Positions 26,825-34,068 of a DNA stretch of 64,000 bases are shown here, one piece after another. Origin of the DNA: Nibricoccus aquaticus. Its GTDB lineage: Bacteria > Verrucomicrobiota > Verrucomicrobiia > Opitutales > Opitutaceae. The stretch is taken from the NCBI RefSeq assembly GCF_002310495.1, contig NZ_CP023344.1, forward strand, positions 1,116,001 through 1,180,000. Direction: 5' to 3'. Made by a program: the position numbers and the translations under genes. Every line of letters starts with the position of its first letter. The first letter of the stretch is position 1. The notes under the pieces are model-generated. The model did not search any database. It was not told the DNA's origin and worked only from the letters and a program-made list of their open reading frames with translations.

Positions 26825-27580
26825 GTGTTCTCCCTCACCAACAAAACCGCCCTCGTCACCGGCGCCGGCTCCGGCATCGGCCAGGCCATCGCGCAAACCC
26901 TCGCCGCCGCCGGCGCCCACGTCTGGGTCATCGACCGCGACGCCCCCGCCGGTGAAGCCACCGTCGCCACCATCCGCGCCGCCAGCCACCGCGCCGACTT
27001 CGCCGCCCTCGACGTCTCCTCCGAATCCGACGCCCACGCCCTAGCCGCCCGCCTCCCCGCGATCGACATCCTCGTGAACAACGCCGGCATCGGCCACGTC
27101 GGCAACCTCCTCGGCACCGCCGCCGCCGACCTCGACCGCCTCCACGCCGTCAACGTCCGTGGCCCCTTCAATCTCTGCAAAGCCTTCGTCCCCGCCATGC
27201 TCACGCGCGGCAGCGGCTCCGTGATCAACATGGCCTCCATCGGCGGCATCGTCGCCGTCCGCGACCGCCTCACCTACACGATCACCAAACACGCCGTCGT
27301 CGGCCTCACGAAGGCTCTCGCCCTCGACCACTCCCACACCGGCGTCCGCTTCAACGCCATCTGTCCTGGCCGCGTGGAGACACCCTTCGTCAAAGCCCGC
27401 ATCGCCGAATACCCCGACCCCGAAAAAGCCTACCGCGACATGTCAGCGACCCAACTCACCGGCCGCATGGCCAAACCCGAAGAAATCGCCGCAGCCGCGT
27501 TGTACCTCGCGAGCGACGAAGCCGCCATGGTCACCGGCTCCTGCCACCTCATCGACGGCGGCTGGAGCGCCGGAAAATAA
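26825..27580 (+). CDS. SDR oxidoreductase, likely 2-keto-3-deoxy sugar-acid dehydrogenase
   Basis: A 251-residue classical short-chain dehydrogenase with a GTG start. It has the TGAGSGIG dinucleotide site (residues 12-19), D37 after strand 2 (favouring NAD), NNAG (85-88), S138, and Y151-x-x-x-K155. FAH-family hydrolase lies 107 bases downstream. An SDR plus an FAH hydrolase is the hallmark of the non-phosphorylated L-rhamnose/L-fucose routes, where the SDR oxidises 2-keto-3-deoxy-L-rhamnonate or -fuconate at C4 and the hydrolase splits the product to pyruvate and lactate. The RhaT-like gene nearby supports this. Other SDR substrates remain possible. Confidence 0.88.
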   Translation: MFSLTNKTALVTGAGSGIGQAIAQTLAAAGAHVWVIDRDAPAGEATVATIRAASHRADFAALDVSSESDAHALAARLPAIDILVNNAGIGHVGNLLGTAAADLDRLHAVNVRGPFNLCKAFVPAMLTRGSGSVINMASIGGIVAVRDRLTYTITKHAVVGLTKALALDHSHTGVRFNAICPGRVETPFVKARIAEYPDPEKAYRDMSATQLTGRMAKPEEIAAAALYLASDEAAMVTGSCHLIDGGWSAGK

Positions 27581-27687
27581 AGCTCCGAGCTTTCTGCCAC
27601 AGAAAAACGCTCCCCCCCTTCCGACATCCCTCCGTATCCTTCCCCATCTGTGGTTAAAAACTTCCGATCCCGAATCCCAATTTCCCA
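27581..27687. repeat. CCATCTGTGGTTAAAAA phrase repeat before FAH gene
   Basis: CCCCATCTGTGGTTAAAAAC followed by TTCCGATCCCG lies at about 27642-27673, 15 bases before the next start codon. The rest of the gap has no recognised signal. Confidence 0.65.
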
Positions 27688-28494
27688 ATGAAACTCATCC
27701 GCTATCTCGACTCCGCCAACGTCGCCCACCACGCCGCCGAACAACCCGACGGCACCGCCCTCCGCATCGAAGGCGACATCTACGGCGCCCACAAAGTCAC
27801 CTCTGACCGCGCGCAGGTCACCAAACTCCTTTCTCCGATCGCGCCCACCCAGATCCTCTGCATCGGCCTCAACTACCGCCAGCACGCCGCCGAGACCAAC
27901 GCCAAGATCCCCCAGCGCCCCATCCTTTTCGTCAAAGGCATCAACACCGCCCAAAACCCAAACGACCCGATCCAGATCCCCACGCACCTCGCCTCCAACG
28001 AAGTCGACTACGAGTGCGAACTCGCCGTCGTCATCGGCAAAGCCGCGAAAAACGTGAGCCGCACCAACGCCCTCGACTACGTCCTCGGCTACACCTGCTG
28101 CAACGACGTCTCCGCCCGCGACCACCAGATCAAACTCGGCGGTGGACAATGGTGCCGCGGCAAATTCTTCGACACCTTCGCTCCCCTAGGCCCCAAGCTC
28201 GTCACCCGCGACGAAATCCCCAACCCCAATTCGCTCCGCATCTCCACGCTCCTAAACGGCGAGCGTGTTCAGGATTCCAACACCGGTGACATGATTTTCG
28301 ATATCCCCGCCCTCATCGAATATCTCAGCGGCAGCACCACCCTCGTCCCCGGCACCGTCATCCTGACCGGCACCCCTCAAGGCGTCGGCATGGCCGCCAA
28401 ACCCGACCCCCGCTGGCTCCGCCCCGGCGACACCGTCTCCATCGAAATCGAAAAAATCGGCACTCTCACCAACCCAGTAGCCCTCGAAAAATAA
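27688..28494 (+). CDS. Fumarylacetoacetate hydrolase-family protein
   Basis: A 268-residue cytoplasmic enzyme of the FAH superfamily (2,4-diketo acid hydrolases, decarboxylases and isomerases). The metal-binding acids E109 and E111 (DYECELAVVIG) and D140 (NDVSARD) are present, and the PILFVKG and LTGTPQGVGM blocks are typical. Paired with the preceding SDR, the likely reaction is hydrolysis of 2,4-diketo-3-deoxy-L-rhamnonate (or -fuconate) to pyruvate and L-lactate. Aromatic meta-pathway hydrolases use the same fold, but no aromatic genes lie here. A hairpin repeat follows the gene. Confidence 0.9.
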   Translation: MKLIRYLDSANVAHHAAEQPDGTALRIEGDIYGAHKVTSDRAQVTKLLSPIAPTQILCIGLNYRQHAAETNAKIPQRPILFVKGINTAQNPNDPIQIPTHLASNEVDYECELAVVIGKAAKNVSRTNALDYVLGYTCCNDVSARDHQIKLGGGQWCRGKFFDTFAPLGPKLVTRDEIPNPNSLRISTLLNGERVQDSNTGDMIFDIPALIEYLSGSTTLVPGTVILTGTPQGVGMAAKPDPRWLRPGDTVSIEIEKIGTLTNPVALEK

Positions 28495-28505
28495 CTCACT
28501 CCGCC

Positions 28506-28536
28506 CGTAGGTGCGGACCTCTGGTCCGCACCTACG
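28506..28536. repeat. Perfect 14-bp hairpin after FAH gene
   Basis: CGTAGGTGCGGACC (28506-28519) pairs perfectly with GGTCCGCACCTACG (28523-28536) around TCT. No T tract follows. A degraded relative (CGTAGGGCCGGACCTCTGGT) follows the next gene at about 29967-29998, so this is a post-gene hairpin repeat rather than a simple terminator. Confidence 0.75.
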
Positions 28537-28574
28537 CCCCGAAGATCGTTCCCTCCTCCACTCCCGTCTCCCTC

Positions 28575-28677
28575 CGTCATCCTGTCTTCCTCCGTGCCAT
28601 CTGTGGTTAAAAACCTCATCCTCAGAAATCTTAGCTCCTACCTCCGTGCCCTCTGTGTCTCCGTGGTTAAAAAATAA
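28575..28677. repeat. Phrase repeats before RuBisCO-like gene
   Basis: CCGTGCCATCTGTGGTTAAA (about 28591-28610) and CTCCGTGCCCTCTGTGTCTC followed by CGTGGTTAAAAAATAATCC (about 28643-28681) end about 20 bases before the RuBisCO-like start. Confidence 0.75.
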
Positions 28678-28701
28678 TCCCGCCTATCTCCGGTTTTCCG
28701 C

Positions 28702-29964
28702 ATGAGCTCCAGTTCCCCTCGCCTCACCGCCCGCTACTTCATCGAAACGCCCAACGACCTCGCCAAGGCCGCCGCCACGCTCGCCGGCGAACAATCCTCC
28801 GGCACCTTCGTCGAAGTCCCCGGTGAAACCGCCGAACTCAAACAACGCTTCGCCGCCCGCGTAGAATCCATCAAGCCCCTCGACACGTCGCCCACCCCCG
28901 CCATTCCCACCGGCCGCCCAACTCCGCCGAACGCCGTTTACCGCCGCGCCGAAGTCGCCGTCTCCTGGTCCCTCGAAAATTTCGGCCACAACCTCCCGAC
29001 CCTCGTATCCACAGTTCAAGGCAACCTCTACGAACTCGCCCAATTCTCCGGCCTTAAACTGATCGACCTCGATTTCCCCGCTGAATTCTCCGCCCGCTTC
29101 CGCGGTCCGCAATTCGGCATCCCCGGCTGCCGCCGGCTCACCAACGTCCCCGCCGGACGCCCGCTCATCGGCACCATCATCAAACCGAGCATCGGTATGT
29201 CTCCCGACACGACCGCCGAACTCGTCCGCACGCTCGTCGAAGCCGGCATCGACTTCATCAAAGACGACGAGCTCATGGCCAACCCGCCGCACTCGCCCTT
29301 CGACGCCCGCGTCGACGCCATCATGCGCGTCATCAACGCCCACGCCGACCGCACCGGCAAGAAGGTCATGTACGCCTTCAACGTCTCCGACGAAATCGAC
29401 GCCATGCAGCGCCACTACGAGAAGATCGTCCGCAGCGGCGGCACCTGCGCCATGATCAGCCTCAACAGCGTCGGCCTCTCCGCCTCCAAAAAAATCTGCG
29501 ACCTCGGCCAGCTCGCCATCCACGGCCACCGCAACGGCTGGGGCATGCTCAACCGCCACCCGCTCCTCGGCATCGAGTACCCCGCCTACCAAAAACTCTG
29601 GCGCCTCGCCGGCGTCGACCAGCTCCACGTCAACGGCATCGCGAACAAATTCTGGGAATCCGACGACTCCGTCGTCCGCTCCATCCAATCCTGCCTCGCC
29701 GCCGAACCCCTCAACAAACCCCTCCTCCCCGTCGTCTCCTCCGGCCAATGGGGCGGTCAGGCGCCTGAGACCTGGCGCCGCACCCAAACTACCGACCTCC
29801 TCTACATGGCCGGCGGCGGCATCATGGCACACCCGAACGGACCAGCCGCCGGCGTCCACGCCCTCCGCGAATGGTGGGAAGCCGCCGTATCCGGATTAAC
29901 CTACGACCAGTGCCTCGCCCAACGCCCCAACCTCGCCCTCTCCGCCCAAAAATTCGCTAAGTAA
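28702..29964 (+). CDS. RuBisCO-like protein (form IV)
   Basis: A 420-residue protein with the RuBisCO large-chain fold: N-terminal domain about 1-145 and TIM barrel about 150-410. It keeps K161 (TIIKPSIG), the carbamylated-lysine block K187-D-D-E190 (GIDFIKDDE), H274-x-H-R (IHGHRNGWG) and K316 in loop 6, so metal-dependent enolisation or decarboxylation is likely. The second lysine of the true RuBisCO KPK motif is serine. It is followed by a DUF1537 acid-sugar kinase. RuBisCO-like proteins next to DUF1537 kinases act on 3-oxo-isoapionate 4-phosphate in D-apiose catabolism (OiaX, decarboxylase; OiaT, transcarboxylase/hydrolase). Which of these reactions applies is not evident. Confidence 0.92.
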   Translation: MSSSSPRLTARYFIETPNDLAKAAATLAGEQSSGTFVEVPGETAELKQRFAARVESIKPLDTSPTPAIPTGRPTPPNAVYRRAEVAVSWSLENFGHNLPTLVSTVQGNLYELAQFSGLKLIDLDFPAEFSARFRGPQFGIPGCRRLTNVPAGRPLIGTIIKPSIGMSPDTTAELVRTLVEAGIDFIKDDELMANPPHSPFDARVDAIMRVINAHADRTGKKVMYAFNVSDEIDAMQRHYEKIVRSGGTCAMISLNSVGLSASKKICDLGQLAIHGHRNGWGMLNRHPLLGIEYPAYQKLWRLAGVDQLHVNGIANKFWESDDSVVRSIQSCLAAEPLNKPLLPVVSSGQWGGQAPETWRRTQTTDLLYMAGGGIMAHPNGPAAGVHALREWWEAAVSGLTYDQCLAQRPNLALSAQKFAK

Positions 29965-30282
29965 TCGTAGGGCCGGACCTCTGGTCAGCGCCTCCGTACT
30001 CCACAATCTTTCTCTTACTCATTTTCGTTCTCCCGCCTTCGCTTCCTTCGCCCGCTTCGCGAGACAACCTCTTCCGTCCCCCAACTACCAATTACCAACT
30101 ACAAACTACCGCAGCCCGCCGCTCCGAAATCCTGTAATCCTGTCCAAAATTTCCTTCCGGAATCCCTTCCGTATCCTGCCCCCATCTGTGGTTAAAAAAT
30201 CCGCCATTCCGAAATTAGCGTCCCTTAGCGTTCATTAGCGGTTCAAAAATTCCGTCCCTTCCGTCCTCCGTGTCCGCACTCC
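29965..30282. repeat. Intergenic region filled by phrase repeats
   Basis: This 318-base gap holds a degraded hairpin repeat (29967-29998), CAACTACCAATTACCAACTA (about 30081-30100), ATCCTGTAATCCTGTCCAAA (about 30131-30150), CCATCTGTGGTTAAAAAATCCG (about 30184-30205), TTAGCGTCCCTTAGCGTTCA...GCGGTTCAAAAATTCCG (about 30216-30253) and CTCCGTGTCCGCACTCCGTG (about 30266-30285). The last runs into the next gene and supplies its likely start codon. Confidence 0.8.
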
Positions 30283-31677
30283 GTGCCCTCTGTGTCCCCC
30301 TCCGATAAAAATAACCCCCGTCCGCCTTCGACGTCGTCCGAACTTCTCCTCGCCTACTACGGCGACGACTTCACCGGCTCGACCGACGCCCTTGAATTCC
30401 TCTCCCGCGCCGGCGCGCGCACCCGCCTCTTCCTCGACCCACCGACACCCGCGCAACTCGCCCGCCACCCCAGCCTTCAAGCCATCGGCGTCGCCGGCCT
30501 CACCCGCTCCCTCGCCCCCGCCGACATGGAGCGCACCCTCCGCCCCGCCTTCACCGCCCTCCGCGCCCTCGGGTCTCCACACGTCCACTACAAGGTCTGC
30601 TCCACCTTCGACTCCTCCCCGACCACCGGCAGCATCGGCCGCGCGATCGACGTCGGCTCCGAAATTTTCCAACGCCCCTTCGTCCCCCTTCTCATCGGCG
30701 CACCCGCCCTCGGCCGCCACTGCGTCTTCGGCACGCTATTCGCTCGCATGGGCATCGGCTCCACCGGCGAAATCCACCGCCTCGACCGCCACCCCTCCGC
30801 CAGCAAACACCCGATTACCCCCATGCACGAGGCCGACCTCCGCCTCCACCTCGCGCAACAAACCAAAAAGAAAACCGGCCTCTTCAACATCCTCCAGCTC
30901 GAGCTCCCCGACCACGAAGCCCACGCCGCCCTCGCCAAACTCATCGCCGACAAAAACGACATCGTCCTCTTCGACCTCCTCTACGCTTCCCAACTTCCCC
31001 GCATCGGCTCCCTCCTCGACGAACACGCCAGCCGCCTCGACCCGCTCTTCACCGTCGGCTCCTCCGGCGTCGAGATGGCCCTCGGCGCACACTGGGACGC
31101 TAAAAAACGCCTCAGCCACATCGCCTCCTGGCCACACCCCGGCGCCGTCGAACCGCTCCTCGTCGTCTGCGGTAGTTGTTCTCCCGTGACCGCCCGCCAG
31201 CTCGCTTGGGCCCGCGAAAACAAGTTCACCGAGATCCGCCTCGATACCCACGCCGCCACCTCGCTCCACCACAGCTCCGCCCTCGCCGCCACCATCGAAG
31301 CCGCCGTCCAATCCCTCGCTCGCGGCCACCACACCGTCGTCCACACCGGCGGCACCGCCCAAGTCGATCCGCACATCGCTGCCCTCGGCGCCCGCTCCGC
31401 TGAAATCCTCGGCACCGCCCTCGGCAACGTCGTCCGCGGCACCCTCGAACGCCTCCGCCTCAAACGCGTCCTCTTCGCCGGCGGAGACAGTTCGAGCTAC
31501 GCCGCCCGCGCCGTCGGCATCGAAGCCGTCGAAATGATCGCCCCTCTGGCTCCCGGCGCCCCCCTCTGCCGCGCTTACGCCCCGAACAGCCCCGCCGACA
31601 ACCTCGAAGTAAATTTCAAAGGCGGCCAAGTCGGCGCCGACGACTACTTCGCCGCCGTCGCCTCCGGCCACCTCTGA
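30283..31677 (+). CDS. DUF1537 four-carbon acid-sugar kinase family protein
   Basis: A 464-residue cytoplasmic kinase with the family start LLAYYGDDFTGSTDALEFL (about residues 22-40) and the C-terminal nucleotide-binding block with VHTGGTA (about 346-352) and FAGGDSSSYAARAVG. DUF1537 kinases phosphorylate four-carbon acids (threonate, erythronate) and branched 3-oxo acids such as 3-oxo-isoapionate (OiaK). The RuBisCO-like gene upstream favours the last. The start is uncertain: GTG at 30283 and GTG at 30292 both lie inside a CTCCGTGCCCTCTGTGTCC phrase repeat, and the family core begins only about 20 codons later. Confidence 0.9.
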   Translation: MPSVSPSDKNNPRPPSTSSELLLAYYGDDFTGSTDALEFLSRAGARTRLFLDPPTPAQLARHPSLQAIGVAGLTRSLAPADMERTLRPAFTALRALGSPHVHYKVCSTFDSSPTTGSIGRAIDVGSEIFQRPFVPLLIGAPALGRHCVFGTLFARMGIGSTGEIHRLDRHPSASKHPITPMHEADLRLHLAQQTKKKTGLFNILQLELPDHEAHAALAKLIADKNDIVLFDLLYASQLPRIGSLLDEHASRLDPLFTVGSSGVEMALGAHWDAKKRLSHIASWPHPGAVEPLLVVCGSCSPVTARQLAWARENKFTEIRLDTHAATSLHHSSALAATIEAAVQSLARGHHTVVHTGGTAQVDPHIAALGARSAEILGTALGNVVRGTLERLRLKRVLFAGGDSSSYAARAVGIEAVEMIAPLAPGAPLCRAYAPNSPADNLEVNFKGGQVGADDYFAAVASGHL

Positions 31678-32058
31678 CCCAATCTTCGATCTCTGCCACA
31701 GAGCACACAGAGCCCGGACACAGATTTAACAGAGAGTTACCCCGCTCCAAACCCCCACCTCCATTCACGCCGTGTCTACTCTCACCCATCTTCACCCAAT
31801 CCTATCCATCCCGTAATCCTGTCCAAAATCCCCTTCCGAAATCCCTGCCGTATCCTGCCCGTATCTGTGGTTAAAAACTCCGCCGATAAACCCTCCGAAA
31901 ATTAGCGTCCTTTCGCGTCCATTAGCGGTTCATAAAATCTTCTCCCCAAACCTCCGCCCCTCCGACCTCCGCGCCCTCTGTGTCCGAACTTCGTGTCCTC
32001 CGTGACCCACTCCGCCTCCGAGTTTCCCCATTCACTCTTCACCCTTCACTCTTCTCCC
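31678..32058. repeat. Intergenic region filled by phrase repeats, one inverted
   Basis: This 381-base gap contains a reverse-orientation copy (CTGCCACAGAGCACACAGAG, about 31694-31713), CCCGTAATCCTGTCCAAAAT (about 31809-31828), CCCGTATCTGTGGTTAAAAA (about 31857-31876), TTAGCGTCCTTTCGCGTCCA...GCGGTTCATAAAATC (about 31902-31939), GCGCCCTCTGTGTCCGAACT...CCTCCGTGACCCACTCCG (about 31969-32011) and CATTCACTCTTCACCCTTCA plus CTCTTCTCCC (about 32029-32058), which touches the start codon. No gene is seen. Confidence 0.8.
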
Positions 32059-32715
32059 ATGCCCACCCTCGCCCTCATCCACACCTCCGCCACCCTCGTC
32101 CCCGTCTTTCAGCAGCTCTGCAAAACGCACCTGCCCTCCGTAAAAACCTTCAACATCGTCGACGACTCCCTCGTCTCCGGCATCCGCGCCAAAGGCTCGC
32201 TCACGGCCGACATCGCCCGCCGCGTCCAGGCCTACGTCTCCTCCGCCGAAGCCGGCGGCGCTGATCACATCCTCGTCACCTGCTCCTCCATCGGACCCGC
32301 CGTCGAAGCCTCCGCCAAATTCTCCGCCGTCCCCGTCCTCCGCGTCGATCAGCCCATGGCTGATCAAGCGGTCAAAACCGGCAAACGTATCGGCGTCATC
32401 GCAACACTCTCCACCACCCTCGAGCCGACCTCCGACCTCGTCCAACGACGCGCCGCCGCCGCCGGCAAGCAAATCGAGCTCAGCTCCGTGCTCGTCGAAG
32501 GCGCCTTCGAAGCCCTCATGGCCGGCGACTCCGCCACGCACGACACCAAAGTCGCCGCCGCCCTCCGCGAACTCTCCTCCAAGGTCGACGTCATCCTCCT
32601 CGCCCAAGCCTCCATGGCTCGCGTCGTCGACACGCTCCCATCCGCAGACAAACGCATCCCCATCCTCGCCAGCCCCCCCATCGCGATCCAACACCTCGCC
32701 TCGCTGCTTTCATAA
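32059..32715 (+). CDS. Asp/Glu racemase-superfamily protein
   Basis: A 218-residue protein of the aspartate/glutamate/hydantoin racemase superfamily. One cysteine is in the expected place, C75 in ILVTCSSIG. The second catalytic cysteine of true racemases is not found; the corresponding strand reads ILLAQASMARV. Single-cysteine or atypical members include isomerases and decarboxylases of small dicarboxylic acids. It ends the rightward metabolic series, after the DUF1537 kinase, so a sugar-acid or keto-acid isomerase role is possible. ATG 32059 is preferred to an upstream frame because the latter would translate repeat sequence. Confidence 0.8.
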   Translation: MPTLALIHTSATLVPVFQQLCKTHLPSVKTFNIVDDSLVSGIRAKGSLTADIARRVQAYVSSAEAGGADHILVTCSSIGPAVEASAKFSAVPVLRVDQPMADQAVKTGKRIGVIATLSTTLEPTSDLVQRRAAAAGKQIELSSVLVEGAFEALMAGDSATHDTKVAAALRELSSKVDVILLAQASMARVVDTLPSADKRIPILASPPIAIQHLASLLS

Positions 32716-32833
32716 ATCTCGGCGCGCCGTCCGACGCGTCCCGTCAATGCGGGACATGCTCGTTGCTCGTTCTCCCCTGTCCGCGTGGCTTCGTAGTCGA
32801 AGCCTTCGACAACTGTCCGCTTTCAACCACCCC

Positions 32834-34057
32834 ATGCCGCGCCGCACACCTCTGCTCATCGCATTCTCCCTCGTCGCCAACGCCGCCCTCGCCGTCGTCC
32901 TCTGGCAGCGCTCTACCTCACCCGCGGCACACAGCCCACACTCCACCGCCGCTTCTCCCTCACCCGCCGCCACTGCCGCTGCGCAAACCCCCGACGCATT
33001 CTCCGCACAGTGGCAGCAACTCCTCCAAAACCCCGACGACACCGCCGCTCTCTCGCTTCTTCGCTCGTCCGGATTTCCTCCCGAGGTCGTGCGCAGCCTC
33101 ATGACCGAGCGCATCCGTAGTCGCTACCAGGACCGCTTCCGCGCACTCGCCGCCAAACAAGCCGAGACTCCCTACTGGCGCACCAACGCCTGGTATAACT
33201 TCGACGGCGACGTCGCCACCCGCTCCGAACGCCGCGCCCTCGAACGCGAAATCTCAGACTCCGTCCGCAAACTCCTCGGCGACGACACCGACTCCCTCTC
33301 GTTCTATGAACGCGATTCCCGCGCCCGCAGTTTTGGCAACCTCCCCTCCGTTAAGATCACCGAGCTCCAAGCCATCTCCCGCGACTACGGCGAACTCTCC
33401 TCCCAGATCCGCGACAACGCCAAAGGTGTCGTCCTCGCCGAAGACCGCGAAAAACTCGCCTTCCTCGAAAAAGAAAAGCGTACCGACCTCTCCGCCCTGC
33501 TCACCCCCGACGAACTCGAAGACTACGACCGCCGCAACAGCCCCTCTGCCTCCGAGATTCGCGGCAAACTCCGTTTCTTCGACGCCACTGAAACCGAGTT
33601 TCTCGCGCTCTACCAAGCCCAGCACGATTTCGACGCCCGCTACGGCCGCGACAATCTCTCCGGCGAACAAAGCGACCTCCGCAAAGCCGCTCTCCCCCAG
33701 CTCACCGAACAATTCAAAGCCGCCCTCGGCCCTGAGCGCTACGCCGAGTACGAACTCCTGACCGACGGCAACTACTCTTCCACTCGCTCTACCCTGACTC
33801 AACTCGGCCTCCCCGCCGACTCCGCCCGCGAACTCGTCGCCACCCAGCGCGCCGCCAACAAACGCGCCGAAGCCATCCGCGCCGACAAATCCCTCAACTC
33901 CGAACAACAGGCCTCGCAACTCGCCGCACTGGAAAAAGACGCCACGGAAAAAGTCACCGCCACCATCGGCGCTCAAAATCTAGACGAGTATAAAAAATAC
34001 ACCGGCAACTGGCTCACCCGGCTGGCGCCTAAGCCCAAGAACCCCGCCACCCGCTGA
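32834..34057 (+). CDS. Secreted or anchored helical protein, tandem paralogue A
   Basis: A 407-residue protein of no recognised family. An N-terminal hydrophobic helix (LLIAFSLVANAALAVVLW, about residues 6-23) looks like a signal anchor, then an Ala/Pro/Ser-rich linker (about 24-55), then a long charged helical body rich in Glu, Arg and Lys. It shares blocks with the next gene: LPLVE/FREIRAI-like start, PYWR, TPDELEDYDRR/TPEQYSEYLYR, LGPERYAEYELL and a C-terminal WLTRLAPKPK. The 11-base gap to the next gene implies a shared transcript. ATG 32834 places the hydrophobic helix at the N-terminus. Function unknown. Confidence 0.7.
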   Translation: MPRRTPLLIAFSLVANAALAVVLWQRSTSPAAHSPHSTAASPSPAATAAAQTPDAFSAQWQQLLQNPDDTAALSLLRSSGFPPEVVRSLMTERIRSRYQDRFRALAAKQAETPYWRTNAWYNFDGDVATRSERRALEREISDSVRKLLGDDTDSLSFYERDSRARSFGNLPSVKITELQAISRDYGELSSQIRDNAKGVVLAEDREKLAFLEKEKRTDLSALLTPDELEDYDRRNSPSASEIRGKLRFFDATETEFLALYQAQHDFDARYGRDNLSGEQSDLRKAALPQLTEQFKAALGPERYAEYELLTDGNYSSTRSTLTQLGLPADSARELVATQRAANKRAEAIRADKSLNSEQQASQLAALEKDATEKVTATIGAQNLDEYKKYTGNWLTRLAPKPKNPATR

Positions 34058-34068
34058 ACGCGCCCCCG

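Noticed and set aside
28702-29964. True carbon-fixing RuBisCO
   Set aside because: The KPK motif is altered (KPS), there is no phosphoribulokinase or small subunit, and the neighbours are sugar-acid genes.
17880-32058. CRISPR array
   Set aside because: The repeats have no constant length, no regular spacers and no cas genes; they are mixed periodic phrases.
32738-32804. Two small hairpins (GTCCCG/CGGGAC and GGCTTCG/CGAAGCC) between the racemase-like gene and paralogue A, considered as riboswitch or RNA gene
   Set aside because: The stems are short, have no T tract and match no RNA family I recognise.
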